Positions 1 through 12,259 of a DNA stretch of 64,000 nucleotides are shown here, in pieces. A model generated the notes under the pieces. That model was not told where the DNA came from, ran no database searches, and worked only from the letters and a program-made list of their open reading frames with translations. How positions within the stretch are numbered: the stretch's first letter is position 1; every line of letters begins with the position of its first letter. This DNA comes from Diphasiastrum complanatum. Its lineage: Eukaryota > Streptophyta > Lycopodiopsida > Lycopodiales > Lycopodiaceae. Position numbers and translations under genes: made by a program. The stretch covers positions 68,686,071 to 68,750,070 of the forward strand of contig CM055094.1 in NCBI GenBank assembly GCA_029204225.1, written 5' to 3'.

Positions 1-1403
1 TAATAACGGAAATGCACTTCTTAGTTTTATTTTTCAATTGCTGTCTGTTCTTCAGCTTCTACAATATGCTCAATAAGTAGTATATATCTCAAATTAATAT
101 GTTTTCTATTACAGCTCCATCTGAAGTCCGCAACCATCACAATAGGTTACACCATGTTTGCATTCACTTCTTCAGTGTCATGGTTATTGAGCTTTCAGGT
201 TGTCAAATGGTAGATAATCGTTGTTAGCGTTTCGGAATCCGCAAGAAACTTTTCTTCTATTTATGTTGGAATTCGACTAGCTTTTGTGCAATTCTCTATA
301 GCTTTACAATTGGTTTCGGTAAATAAGGAATTAGCTTTAAACAGACCGCGAAGGATAGAACGCCTGTTTATTGTTTTGGGCACATGCTGCGATCTTCATA
401 ACACCCTAGCTGTTCATCACTGATAATTTGGGCCATGATACTCAATGATCATGCCATATATCTATAATCTCTTATTTGTCCAATGAGCAAAGATAACGGT
501 ATATATCCCTGTCACAGTTGATAGAATTGCATATGCGGCATTTGGGGATATGTTCGTCTATTATAACCCCCCTCCCGTTGCAAAATAGGGATGTCGATGG
601 TATTTGTCGTTGTAAATGCATTGGTGACATTAGATCATAAGTAGTGCTGAGCATTACGAAAACCAACAAAAAGGACATTTTTAGGGGTGTCTGGTCTAAG
701 TTGCGCAGGTATGAAATATATGCATTTTGAACTTTCCATTCCTTGGCATATTCAACTCACGAACTTCGAACGTCTTGCCATTTGCGCACGTCAGAACAGC
801 TATCACGTTTTAAGAGTAGACTTTAGATTGTAGGGCGTGACTAGTTTGTCAAATATATTTCAACTACGTGGTTTGAGCTTGTTGATCGTTTTTCGTCGCT
901 CTTCATCTTTGCTTCCTTGCAAATTTAGCACAAGTTCGGTCTTACGAAAATTATGATCTTATATATACCCGAAACATATCTACATATAACTGATCAATTG
1001 TATAGTTCTTTCGAGCCATTCAAGATATAGAATATAGATAAGCTGAGCATATCGTTAGGACGAACATATGTTGATGAAGCGTGACGACGTTTGGTTGACC
1101 TGATGTTTCTACTAATTAGAATAGACATAACTGCCACTTATCTATTTTAGTATAAGCACCTGTTTCTCCAGGATTTATGTGGAGAATATGCCAGTGTTAA
1201 AATGGGTTTCTATTATTTTAGTAGGACAAGCCTGCCATTTTCAGATTTTCTACGTCATAAACCCTTTCTCAGTCAGCACATCTCATTAGAGAAGAATGCC
1301 CGTTTAAGGGTGTGGTAGCTGATATTTCTATTCATTCGAGAGATAAGATATGAAAGATTGGTCGTTGTCAAGTTCTTTCTGCTTGACGTACAAAACTTAA
1401 CAG
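1..1403 (+). other. Upstream intronic part of the left gene copy
   Basis: No open exon could be fixed here. The stretch is nevertheless alignable, in reverse complement, with about 17.9-19.2 kb: both copies carry a pyrimidine-rich run ending CTTCAG followed by CTTCTACA, then a CATCTGAAG-type block, then matching intron-like sequence. It is therefore the intron-rich 5' part of the gene whose 3' exons follow. The first exon, seen in the right copy at 19674-19859, has no counterpart here and would lie outside the window if it survives. Short ORFs in this stretch, such as one on the minus strand at 472-678, are not conserved in the second copy. Confidence 0.6.
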
Positions 1404-2535
1404 GTCGAAGAACGTGAAAGCTCGGATCTGGAAAGTCAAACACTAAAGATTGAGGGAAGGTACATTCTTTTGCTGCTTGTTTTATTTCAGATTATGATTT
1501 GTAACTCATTCTCAGACACGATTTTTGTGATTATACACTGATTTGAAATACTGTTATTATGACGTAAAAGGTCATCGTCTTTATGTAGGTTGTCAGATGG
1601 ATCTAATCCGCAGCACATCAAAGAAGGTAATAAGATGCCAGAAAGTGCTATTTATTCTTGAGACTTGAAGTTATGTGCGTTCTGTAAAATATAATGGCTG
1701 GAGCTGACGTCTTTTATAGAACTTGAATGGCGGGCATCATACTGGCCTAGCTATAGTACTGATAAATTATAATATGGAAAACAAAATCATTCCAGGATGG
1801 CCGTTTGAGGTTGACCAATCATTGCGAGTACCAACAGATAGCCTTCTCAACTCTCTTTGTCGAGTACTGTCTGATGCTGGAGGTTCGGGTCTCACTGCCC
1901 GTGAAGCAGCCTCTAAAATAAAAGAGAAAGGGTTTGCTGGTCTAAACGAAGCATCTCCGATGCCATCCTCTGTCAAGATAGCAAAACTTTTGAGGAGCAG
2001 TCCACAATTTAAGCAGACTGCTGGTGGAAAATTTATCATGACCAATCAAATTCAATCCTGTACTAGCTTAGGGGAAGCTCTTGGGAATTGCAACGATGAA
2101 AACTCACAGAGTACTGAGCAGCAGCAAAAGGTAAATCAAGTCATGACCAGTTATCGATGTAAAGGTGGTCTCCTAGGATCCGGTGGGAAAAAGTTGAAGC
2201 ATTCCATATCATCTAATGACAAAAGTGGTATCAAGGAAGAACAATCAGATCGCAAAATGAACTGCTGGAGGAAATCATCTAGAATCAGGTTGCCAAGGTC
2301 TTCGCGGCATGCTTGCCTGCACCAGATCCAAAACTCATGTTTCAAAAGCGAGCACAAAACCATTGGAATCTATTCACCCGAAGTTATTTCAAGTTTACAA
2401 GAACCCCACTGTGGGGACACTCCGCAAGATCAGCTAGGTTCTCGTAATGGACATCTGCACTCTGAATCAAGCCCTCGACGAAGAAAACGTGTCAAAGCTC
2501 GATACTTGATGTCCATTATGAGGACCAGCATGTAA
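1404..2535 (+). CDS. 3' exons of a plant nuclear-type protein with a winged-helix-like (HARE-HTH-like) segment, left copy
   Basis: Three exons are supported by GT-AG borders, a continuous frame and conservation in the inverted copy: 1404-1459, 1589-1626 and 1796-2535 (stop TAA at 2533). The first two encode about 19 and 13 residues; the last encodes about 245. It begins with a segment of about 80 residues containing GLTAREAASKIKEKGFAGL and SVKIAKLLRSSPQF, which reads like a helix-turn-helix of the HARE-HTH type (inference). The remainder is polar, rich in Ser, Lys and Arg, and ends in a basic block (RRRKRVKAR) that could be a nuclear signal. An ORF starting at ATG 1723 exists, but its first 24 codons are intron, because homology to the right copy begins at the acceptor at 1795. 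A TPREVD motif in the right copy reads WPFEVD here, a sign of relaxed constraint. The frame is open, so the copy may be functional or recently silenced. Specific function unknown. Confidence 0.62.
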
Positions 2536-2780
2536 GCCACAAGCTGGAGCATGTTAAATATGTTTATGTGAAAGGCTTTTGGCAAGCTTCAAATTGTTCC
2601 AGATGAGAGCAATTTTACTTTTTTCCCTACTTATCATCTAGCGTTGAAGGTGATAACTACGTACAATCAATGGTTAATGGAATTGGCGAACATGACGGAT
2701 TGAGGATTCTATTTGTGTATTGACTCCAGGTTACCTCTTTAAGAGTTACAAATATGTGATATGTAGAAATATCAGGTGAT
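2536..2780 (+). other. Conserved 3' flank of the left gene copy
   Basis: The sequence after the stop codon still matches the reverse complement of about 16530-16779, including a shared AGGCTTTTGGCAAG block and a TTATCATCTAG block. The duplication therefore includes the 3' UTR. Homology fades near 2780. Confidence 0.55.
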
Positions 2781-3411
2781 ATCTGAATATCTATTATGCA
2801 TGATTTTAAAGAACTTTCGCTACAGATGAAATCATACTTTATGTAAAATATTGTTTAGCAATGGTGATAAAAAGGCTTCAAATTCTGGTTATTCTCCCCC
2901 ATATATGTTGATTCTTATAAAATGGAAAAATAGCTGTGTTCAAAACAGTGTATTGATCAGCTCTGAACTAAATCATAGCTTTTATTCCAAGTTCCAAGCA
3001 GAATATGCATGGCAGAATTGGCCGTTCGCAATTTATAAACTTTGGATGCCATAACATATGAATATTTTAGATAGATGGTCAGATTCATATGCTATATGTA
3101 TAATCACGAGTGACGCAATAGCAGTTACTATCGGTATCTATAGGTAGCATTCTAAGAGAGGAATGTTTTGAAGAGTTCATAGTTCTGCTAAATCAGACAA
3201 TGGTCTCCTTTGCTCTTATTAGAACCCGCCCGCTCAGCAGTCCCCATATACTATAGTGTAAAACATAAAAGAGAAGATAAATCTATTCTTATTACGCAGT
3301 GCCAGCTTATGAAAACTTCGTAGTTTAATTCACCAGAAAAAAAAAATGTTTCCAATGATAATTCTTTCTCGCAAACCAATTTTGGGTTGCCCGCGAGAGG
3401 CAGCTTAGGTC
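2781..3411. other. Intergenic, nothing recognised
   Basis: AT-rich sequence with no conserved ORF, repeat or RNA gene that I can support. The ORF at 2851-3054 has no recognisable motif. Confidence 0.5.
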
Positions 3412-3412
3412 G

Positions 3413-3485
<73 letters not shown>
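3412..3485. repeat. Compound microsatellite (GTCT)n-(CT)n
   Basis: About six GTCT tetranucleotides lead straight into about 25 CT dinucleotides. ORFs across it encode only Leu/Ser or Arg/Glu runs and are not genes. Confidence 0.95.
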
Positions 3486-3490
<5 letters not shown>

Positions 3491-3965
3491 TTGGTTCTAT
3501 TTTGTTAACGTCCATGAATACTTGCTGTTCGGCTGCCCGATAATTTCCATCCTGATCAAATTGGGTCTGAAAAGTAACATTGGCATCATGTTTTAAAGCA
3601 TTCAACAAACAGTAATACTTGTAATCTCAACATTTTACGGCCTTCTAGAAACTAGGAATCTCACCAAACGAAAAACAATAAAAAAGAGACAAATCTTATT
3701 ATCTTGTAGTATGTAGAGAGCTCCTGGTCGATGGTTGCCTGCTCTTCCTTCTACAGTAGGAATAGGGGTCATGATTTTCGAGGAACTTTAATTCCATGTA
3801 GTATAATGTGGGATCCACGGTGGCACGGTCTCGCCGATCAAAGTTAACACATATAATTGCAGATAATCTAGGGTCAAGAATATAAGTTCTACCCACATAA
3901 TTAAGATAGATGTAGGTAGAAGACGCAGACAGCTATAAATTCTTTATTTCAGTCACTGGTTGTGC

Positions 3966-4033
3966 TAGAAATGCATCAAGGGGACTGGAACCTGAGACCT
4001 AGAAATGCATCAAGGGGACTGGAACCTGAGACC
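3966..4033. repeat. Perfect 34-bp tandem duplication
   Basis: The unit at 3966-3999, beginning TAGAAATGCATCAAGGGGAC, is repeated without change at 4000-4033. Perfect identity implies a recent slippage or repair event. No coding context is visible. Confidence 0.95.
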
Positions 4034-4862
4034 AAAAGTTTCTTTGGATGTCAAGATAACCAACTTAGCCAACCTCGTGTACAGCCACCAGACAGGACTT
4101 TCCTTACTCTGTGGCAACTAAAATCTAGATTTTGAAGCATACTAAAAAGGTCTTTGGGATAGATTCTATGCCACAACAACCCAGTAAAGGCTGGATGATT
4201 TTCTAGAAGTTTGGGCATCTAATAAATAAATTCTTATGTACAAGACTACTCAAAAGTACTACTGTTTTTATGATCCATCGTCGCCCTAAGCGATTACTTG
4301 CAAACATTCAATCAGTGCAACAAAATTGAAAAGCTAGCAAATCAAAAGTATGACACTTCAAGCTTCAAGGCAAAAAGACGTTGCGATGGAATATAAGTAT
4401 ACTTTTTTGGATTTTTACAAAATCCGACAGTTTTTTAAGATTAAGCTGCCTAGCCTGTAGAAAAACCGGACAAACAAAATGACCTGGAACAATTTTACTG
4501 GTGCTCTATGTTCATGAATCAGAGTGCATCTATGGCTAAGAAAGCAATTATCATGCTCTTTGTCGCCCATTGCTGTCATTGCTGGTAGAGAAAAGTGATC
4601 AAAAGGCCATCTAAGTAGTATGTAGATTTCTCCTAAACCCAAGCAAACTAATCATTATAAGTCTTAACGCTGTTCTCATGAGACAATCCAGAATTCTTGC
4701 GACTGGCTATTCAACATTGGATCATGGATGGCCGAACTAGCTTTCTTCCATTACTTTCCATAAAATATTGCATGCACCTCCACATAACTTTTGCGAGTTG
4801 TTTTCTATTATGGGCGTAATCAGCACAAAGAATCCATTAAGTACTATAAAAGGAGCTCTTTT
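4034..4862. other. Intergenic, nothing recognised
   Basis: No conserved coding sequence. A small echo of the adjacent foldback terminus (GTACTATAAAAGGAGC) occurs at 4841-4856, just outside the element's left end. Confidence 0.45.
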
Positions 4863-5381
4863 GTACTATGGAAGGAGCACTGCACAATGGCAAGCCTGGT
4901 AATGATTTTCAGAATTTTTGAGCGAGGCCTAAAATTTTTTGAAAAGCCGAACCGGGAAAAATGGCCTATGACCGGCGCATTCCATTTCTTAATGGATACT
5001 TTGACTTTATTCACAGGTTCTTTATGCATAATCTCTTGACTAGTCAAAGAATGCCACGTGGCAGTCTGACACCTGATGCCTGAAGCACAAGTTGGAAAGT
5101 GCACCATTTTTTTTTTTGAAAAAAACAGACGATTATTCTGCTTTTTAAGCTGTTCAAAAACTGGGCAGAATAGTCACCAAGTATCCATTACGTAGTAGGT
5201 AATGGCCATTGGGAGGGCCATGACCATAAATAATCTAGGACCCGATAGCGAGTGGCGGAGGCCACGAGATGTCCGGGGACCGGATTATTTGTGGCAATGG
5301 CCGTGACCAATGGACCATTACCTCAGGTAATTGACCGTCACCTTTGCGCTCTCTTTCTCTCTCCCACTCTCTCTGTGTTGT

Positions 5382-5429
<48 letters not shown>

Positions 5430-5938
5430 GATTAAAGATTGTTGTGCTCTCTCTGCCTCATTTAGATGGGCCCTATATTATGCAAAATGATATAGAGCCC
5501 AAAAAGGCCTTAAAATCACCCCAACGTTAATTACGCTTTAAATAATCTCCTTATCAAGAGGTAATCACTCCAAAAATACTTAGTCCCCCCATAATTGACA
5601 TGTTGGTGAAGGCCCTTCACAATTTGGAGACAGTACAACCAACGTAATGGATTCTTGGTGACTATTTCGCCCATTTTCTGAACAGATTAAAAAGCAGAAT
5701 TGTCATCTATTTTTTTCAAAAAAAAAATATTAGTGCTCATTCCACATGTGTGTCAAACGTAAGGCGTAGGCCTGCCACATGGCAGCGTCATATTGGTCAA
5801 AAGAAAGTTCAAGTATCCATTACACAATGGAAGGTGTCTGGGCCATTATGCCTGATTCGACTTTCCAAAAGATTTTAGGCCCCAAAAGTTTCTTGAAATC
5901 CTTATTGGGCAGCCTGTGCCCAGCTCCTTCCATAGTAC
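4863..5938. mobile_element. Foldback (long inverted repeat) element 1
   Basis: Two long arms, 4863-5192 and 5642-5938, are imperfect reverse complements over about 300 bp. The outermost 16 bases, GTACTATGGAAGGAGC, are exact complements at 4863-4878 and 5923-5938. Shared internal blocks include GGCCTAAAA, CCACGTGGCAG/CCATGTGGCAG, a T/A homopolymer and GTCACCAAG followed by ATCCATTACGT. The centre holds a second, smaller inverted pair (GGTAATGG..CCATTGG at 5198-5213 against 5307-5322) and a (CT)n tract at 5383-5425. There is no transposase ORF, so it is non-autonomous. No convincing target-site duplication was found, so the exact ends and superfamily are uncertain. Confidence 0.8.
5383..5425. 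repeat. (CT)n microsatellite in the foldback loop
   Basis: About 21 CT units lying in the spacer of the foldback element, preceded by shorter imperfect CTCT runs from about 5348. Confidence 0.95.
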
Positions 5939-6849
5939 ATAATGGGTGAATATGTTTCCAAGTTTCTCACAAACGGAAAATTGGGAAATAGGTTTGAGGG
6001 CAAGTCGACAAAGAGCAACTGGAATAGACCAAGCAAATGGAAGAGGTCCAGTGTCCTACCTCCCAACTCGTATATAAAAGAAACACCCAGCCCATTTTAG
6101 CTAGCTAGATTTTTTATCTCTCAACATGTGCTACTAGTTATTCTAGAATCAAAATTCATAAGATCTATGCAAGACATGACCAAGGGGGCTGCCACAAGAA
6201 GGCACATGAAGGGGGTAGAGAAAGAAAGAAGTGTCGTGGCAAAACATGGTGCCCTTGCTATAAGTAAGAAGATGGATAGGTGAAACTTCGAGGAAATGAA
6301 AATTCATTGTGGCTAGGTAATTATGGTGGCTTTTTAATTTAAGATAACTGTAGCCTTGGAGGTGGTTGAAGTGGTAAATTTGCTATGGATATTGTTTGGT
6401 TGTTGTTGAAACATTTAAGCTTGAGAGGTTTTTTAGTGAAAATATTTTTAACCAAGAAACATCATGAAATATCCTATGTACTCATTGATTTTTCAAGGTT
6501 TGTATTTTTTATATGCAACATCTCGATAAGCTAATTCAATATTCACTTTCCATCTCCAAAGATAACCATTATAAGATCTTTCTTGAGGGATCTGTATAAT
6601 TGATCAAGTTGATTCCTAGTATTTCCCATGTATCCATACAAAACATTGGATCAAGCTTTATCCAAGATAGCCATACTTTCAACGTCTTTTCAAAAAATTT
6701 CAAGGCCAATAGGGCCACAAACTTACAACTGTATATTATCGCGTGTCATACATATGCAACTCACAGTGTATATGACTTGAAAACTAGTTTTTCAATCCCT
6801 CACTCAATATAAATACTATATGCTATCCATCTAATCTATTCCCATTTTA
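5939..6849. other. No gene recognised
   Basis: This interval leads into the copia remnant at 6850 but gives no recognisable gag, protease or integrase translation. The ORF at 6600-6812 has no family motif. It could be strongly decayed element sequence or unrelated host DNA. Confidence 0.4.
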
Positions 6850-8760
6850 TCTTTTTCTAGGGATGTAATCTTCAAAGAAGATACATTCTATGACTTTAAA
6901 CAACCATTGACAAATCATGTTGTGTCATTTCATCCTATTCTACACAACATAGAATCTTCCACTCATAATGTTTCTTCTATAGAACCTGTAGCTACAGGTA
7001 CAGAAGCTGAGCAGCCGAGAACACCTGTCACCAGACCAGATCAAGCTAGCTCGATCAAATCTGGAGAAATTCAAGAAGAGACACCATTCTAAACTGGTCA
7101 ACCGATTGTTTGAAGATCTTCAAGAACTCAAACAGTTCTTGAGACGTATACACCTCAATATTTCTGGACTTCATCTGGAGATCCAGAGACCCTAGCCAAA
7201 GCAATTAACCCTAAGCTGTGAAGTGGCAAGAAGCAATGGAAAGTGAGTACAACTCACTTTTGACGTGGACACGGGTCGACTTTCCCACTCACAAGAGAGT
7301 TATCGACAACAAGTGGATTTTCAAGAAGAAGATCAACTCTGATGGTTCCATTGCAAAATGGAAAGCACGAATGGTGGCTAAAGGATTTGCTCAAATCCAG
7401 AGAGTGGATTATCAAGAAATATTCAATCATATTGTCAAAATACAATCAATCAGGACTCTCATTACATTAGCAGCCGCAGAAGACCTCGAAATGCATCAAA
7501 TGGCCATGGATATCAAAACAACCTTTCTCAACAACTATGTCAAAGAGGAGCTGTACAACTTTCAACCTGAAGGATTCAAAGTCAAACGCCAAGAGCACAA
7601 AGTGTGCAAGCTGCACAAAGCAATCTATGGCCTGAAACAAGTTGCAATGGCTTGGTTCGAAAGAATCAATGCTTATCTTATTCAATTGGGTTTTACAAAA
7701 TTCAGCTGAATGCAATGTTTATTCCAAGCACATAGGTGTCAATTCAATTCATATAGCTCTATACGTAGATGATGCATTCATTCTGTCTAACGACACATCT
7801 TTATTGCACACTACTAAGAGTGATCTGTCAAAATAATTTGCATGAGTGATCTAGGCATCGTTCATTCATTGTTAGGAATTCACATTACTAAAAATAGACT
7901 CCAAAAGAAGATCTATCTCAGCCAGCAGAAATATCTAGATAATGTTCTAGAAAAGTTTCACATGTCTGATTGCAAACCAATTGATACACCAATGGATCCA
8001 AGTACAATATTGACTAAACCTTCCTGTGCAGATACCGAAAGTGAGATACTCGATTTGTCGAACTATCCTTATCATTTACTAATAGGATCTTTAATGTATG
8101 TCATGTTGTGCACTAGACCAGATCTTGCATACACTATCAACACCTTAAGTCAATTCATATCTAATCCTAGAATCTTACATTGGAAAGCATTAAAGATAGT
8201 GATGAAATACATTCAAGGAGTTTTAGATCACACTTTATGCTATGATGGAAATGTTATCAACCCAATGGTTCTTCAAGGCTATTCCGACTCAGATTGGGGA
8301 GGAAATGCCTCAACCAAAAAATCTACCTCTGGGTTCTGTTTCTTTCTGGCAAGGGAACCAATTGTGTGGAATTTGAGGAAGCAGAAATCAGTGGCGCGTT
8401 CTTCAACCAAAGTAGAGTACATCGTAGCAGGTCAAGCTTCGAAAGAAGCTATCTGGATCAGATTATTACGTCATGATTTACATCACACTCAATTTCATCC
8501 AACTACCATTCTGTGTGATGACATGAGTTGTATTTCACTGTCATTGAACTTCAGATTTCATGGCAAGTCAAAGCATATTGAAATCCAATACCATTTTATT
8601 TGGGAAAAAGTTTTCTCAAGACAAGTGATTCTTCAATACTGCTCCACATCAGAAAAGGTTACATACATTTTCACTAAAGCTCTTCCCAGGATCAAACATT
8701 AGAAATTTTTCAACATGCTAAACTTGACGAAGACACTCAAGGCACCAATTGTGATCTTAA
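6850..8760 (+). pseudogene. Ty1/copia pol remnant (end of integrase, reverse transcriptase, RNase H)
   Basis: Starts with the RDVIFKED motif that ends copia integrase regions (about 6860), followed by a linker (6907-7092). The reverse transcriptase frame runs 7218-7709 (KWKARMVAKGFAQ, IYGLKQ). A frame change follows, and the active-site motif YVDDAFIL lies in the 7642-7836 frame. After a stop, 7842-8702 carries the RT C-terminus (SDCKPIDTPMDPS, GSLMYVMLCTRPDLAY) and RNase H (YSDSDWGGNAS, STKVEYI, SKHIEIQYHFI). At least three interruptions, and loss of everything upstream, make it inactive. A polypurine-type AGAGGGAA precedes the LTR start at 8768. Its closest relative in the window is the antisense piece at 11900-12255, not the intact element at 31 kb. 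Confidence 0.9.
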
Positions 8761-8767
8761 GAGGGAA

Positions 8768-9210
8768 TGTTAAAAATTAAGCTCACAATTTTCTCCTTAG
8801 TGATAGAATTTATTCGAGAATTTTCCTGCACATTTTATGATCATTGATCTAGGATCAGATGCAACCTCTTTAGGTTTTATGTCTTCTCATTTGATACCTT
8901 AGGAATCATCGTTTTCCTATTTTGCTATCTGTGCATATTTATTCGTGTTTCTTAACACAAATTGTAGCACCTACAAAACTACACTCATTCTGTGTGCAGA
9001 ATAATACCTAGTAAAATACGTAGGTTTCTACAACAGTCCTGCAACTTTTACACAAAATTGAATTAGCCGAAATATTCGAAGGGTGACTACTGCGACCTTC
9101 TAGCTAATTTTCATTTTCAGATTAAAGGGTAACCATTCCTAATCTTTTCTACATTTGAATGTCAAAGTATTTGAAGAAGATCAAAGACTTGGCCATCTTT
9201 GATGATTTCA
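8768..9210 (+). repeat. 3' LTR (at least partial) of the 6.8-8.7 kb copia remnant
   Basis: Begins TGTTAAAAATTAAG directly after the polypurine tract. It is recognisably related to a second LTR-like stretch starting at 10774 (TGTTGAAAATTAAG). The two share several blocks: a TGATCTAGG segment, a TTATGTCT.CTCAT.TGATACCT segment, GGGTAACCA, and AAGACTTGGCCATCTT. Beyond about 9210 the homology is lost, so the 3' border is not defined. Confidence 0.6.
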
Positions 9211-9992
9211 GCTATCAAATTACTCTTTTCAAGTAGATTTTTTGTGCATCACTAGCAAAGTTAAAACTAGTTTCAAAGTCAAAGTGCATGTTTGAGTCAA
9301 AACTTGATGTTCCTCTTTTGATCCTTGATTCTTTGTTAATTTGCCTTCTGCTCCATATCTGATATGTCTCATAAATCTCTTCCATTCCAATGACTTCCTA
9401 CAAAGTTCTCATTGCTCCTTGTTAATATTATCTCTTCATTTGCTTAAGCAATTGGCCTAGGTACTACTTGATTCATATTGGATAGGATTGCTTTTGCTTA
9501 GGTTGTCGATTGAACTTTTTACTCGATAGGTACATCTTTGGAGAGATTCCTTATTTTTCTTATTAATAAAGTTCAAGGGACTAACATTTGAGTAGACTAG
9601 CCAATATCTCTTAATTTTGTTAAAAATGTTTTCTTCAAATCAGCCCATGTGGCTAAATCTATCTAGGAACATCAAGTGCAAGCCTATTTGTGCAACAAGC
9701 AAAAAAAATCGAGCTTATCACAATCATGGATCTCTCAATCAACAAATGAAGAGAGATGTGGTTAACAACATCTTCAAAAGAGGTTCTTTTGAGAGAGTCA
9801 TAACAAGACTTAGGAAATGCGATTTCTATTGACCCCCAGTGCCAAAAATATCATATTCAAATTTGGTATCATTTCAAAATGAGTTTTTCCTTTCAACACT
9901 AATCCTCCCTATATTTACTCCTTGATAATGGTGAAGGGAAGTTATCGTATGTGTTATAGGATACACGATCAAAAAGATAGATAAATCGGATA

Positions 9993-10030
<38 letters not shown>

Positions 10031-10773
10031 CAGATTCTCCATATAGAGTGAATGGTGAGGGCTTCGTATTTGAGAATCTGAAAATATTGAGATAAAATTA
10101 CTCAATGGGCTAGTCTCAATAGAGTATCTCCGAATGTTGGCATCCACTATCATAAATATTTGAGTAGCATCAAATGTCGAGATGATTTATTAGAATTGAG
10201 ATTACCTATCTTCTTCTTTTTTCTATTAGTATTGATCTACCTTCCAAGACATTTTTGGAGTGGAAGGATCCTATTCTAGTACAACATTAAGCTAGAGATT
10301 CAAGGGTGCATAGAAATTTTAAAGCTGAAAAATTATCTCAAATAAGGATTACCACAATCTTCTACCAAGTCGTGTTTGATCTTCGACAATCTATGCTTCC
10401 TCAGAAAACTGTTGCACTTTTTCGGTTCCTTCATCACCTCAGGTTATCTAGGTCGTCTCCTCATCTTATTTGAACTTTTCTTACTAGGATTAGTAATAGG
10501 ATTGTAGATAGCAATTGATTATTAAAAGGTAAGGGTGGTGATGATAACTCCTTTGAGCATTCTCTTGACTCAACTGATTTAGCTTAGGTATGTTATAGTC
10601 GCCTAAAATGCACTTGCCATTATCATAACAACTTCTTTCTTACTAGACCACCAAAAAAATATCCATTGTCAATATCAAATGTATAGCTTGCAGTTGATCT
10701 CATATCATCAACATTATGACTATTTAATATATGTACGTTAATTTAGTAGGTAATCCATTGATCACAATATATG
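9211..10773. other. No gene recognised; contains a (TA)n tract
   Basis: AT-rich sequence between two related LTRs. A (TA)n microsatellite occupies about 9989-10027. Small ORFs at 9617-9832 and 9899-10153 show no motif. It could be the decayed interior of an element bounded by the two LTRs, but no gag or pol translation is visible. Confidence 0.4.
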
Positions 10774-11080
10774 TGTTGAAAATTAAGTCCACATTTGTCT
10801 CCTTGGTGAATGACTAATTTCTATTTTAAGATTATTCTTGCATGTTTATTGATCGTTGATCTAGGGTCAGGTGAAACCAACTTTGGTTCTATGTCTGCTC
10901 ATCTGATACCTGCAGGAATCACAACTCTGACAGCCAAACTATTTGAAGAACATCTACAACAGGCTTTTGGCTGATCTCTGGCAAAGGGTAACCAATCCTA
11001 TCATATTTCAAGTTCAGTTGTTAAGTTCAATAATTTGAAGAGCTCTAAAGACTTGGCCATCTTCAAGAACTTCCACGAAT
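10774..11080 (+). repeat. Second, diverged LTR copy of the same copia family
   Basis: Starts TGTTGAAAATTAAG and follows the order of blocks seen in the LTR at 8768, ending near the shared AAGACTTGGCCATCTTC. There is no polypurine tract before it and no PBS could be placed after it, so it may be a solo LTR or the start of a lost element. Confidence 0.5.
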
Positions 11081-11470
11081 TAGCATTTAGAACAACTCTG
11101 TAGAAACACACTAAGTGTCTCAACAGTCTGCAGAAATACACTAAGTGTCGCAACAATTTGCAGAAATGAACTATGTTTTTAACAGTGTCGGCTTTTCCCG
11201 AAATGCGACAATGTCGGCTTTTCTCAAAATGCAACACTTCATCATAGTTCAACAGTCCAACTATTTTTTAACAATGTCGGCCTTTTGCATTTTCCCAAAA
11301 TGCGACAGTGTCGACTTTTTGCGACAGTGTCGGCTTTTTGGGACACTTGCCTTCAGCTTCTTCCTTTCAACTATTTTGAAGAAGTTAAACTATTTTAAGG
11401 GCACCTTCATTTTTTTAAGGACACTGTTGGCTTTTTAAGGGCACTGTTGGCTTTTCGCAAAATCCCAAAG
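11081..11470. repeat. Degenerate minisatellite-like array of GTCGGCTTTT / AATGCGACA motifs
   Basis: Short motifs such as CAGTGTCGGCTTTT, CCAAAATGCGACA and ACTGTTGGCTTTTTAAGG recur many times with irregular spacing. A similar composition (AAATGCGACACT, GAAAAAGGAGACACT) appears at 29220-29460, hinting at a related interspersed sequence. ORFs across it on both strands are artefacts of the repetition. Confidence 0.6.
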
Positions 11471-11899
11471 AGAGAGAAAAATCCTGACAGTCGTCTATTC
11501 AACGAGGAACGTTCCCAGACACTTCCCAAAAATGCGAAGTGAGAGAAAGCCACTTCACATAAAATGCGAAGTGATAGATTTGCAGCGTCCTCGTCCGCAT
11601 CAACATTCCCTGATTTGTTGACTGTATATACCATCATGTACAATTGTCACACAAGCCAAATACTTCCAAGTACAACTTACCTAATTAGATGACAAATATT
11701 TACTGTAATTAATACATGGATGAATTTTATAAATGGATCATGTAGGCACATTCTACATGATGCTCCGTCCATGAGAGGAATGATTTTGAGCCTCCCAGTT
11801 ACATCGTCATTCTGGTTGTAACTACTATTTTGTTGTATTTTAGTGTAATATATCAACAACATGCTTTTTTATTTGTGTATAACGTAGATCAATGCTTGT
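11471..11899. other. No gene recognised
   Basis: AT-rich spacer without supported features between the degenerate array and the antisense copia piece. Confidence 0.4.
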
Positions 11900-12255
11900 T
11901 GTGACTTCCCTGAATATATCTCATCACTCTCTTTAATGCTTTCCAATGAGAGATCCTAGGATTAGACATGAATTAACTTAACATGCTAACAGTGTATGCT
12001 AAATCTGGTCTAGTACACAACATTGCATACATTAAAGATCCTATAAGTGAATGATAAGGGTAGTTCGCTATGTCAAGTACTTCACTATCAAAATCAGCAC
12101 AAGTAGGTTCAGTCAATATTATACTTGGATCCATTGGAGTATCAATGGGTTTGCAATCAGACATATTAAACTTTCCTAAAATGCCTTTTAGATATGCCTG
12201 TTGGCTAAGATAGATCTTCTTCTGAAGCCTATTCCTAGCAAAGAATGGACAGCGA
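11900..12255 (-). pseudogene. Antisense copia RT/RNase H junction fragment
   Basis: The minus strand encodes QKKIYLSQQAYLKGIL, SDCKPIDTPMDPS, GSLMYAMLCTRPDLAY and, past a stop, HWKALKRVMRYIQGS. This matches the C-terminal part of the copia remnant at 7842-8300 closely, so both belong to one family. At its upstream end it reads VHSLLGI near 12225-12250, then homology stops at the hairpin element beginning at 12260. No LTR is attached; it is an orphan fragment. Confidence 0.85.
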
Positions 12256-12259
12256 CTTA

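Noticed and set aside
1723-1795. First 24 codons of the 270-codon ORF as true N-terminus
   Set aside because: Homology to the second copy starts only after the AG acceptor at 1795, and upstream exons join in phase; these codons are intron.
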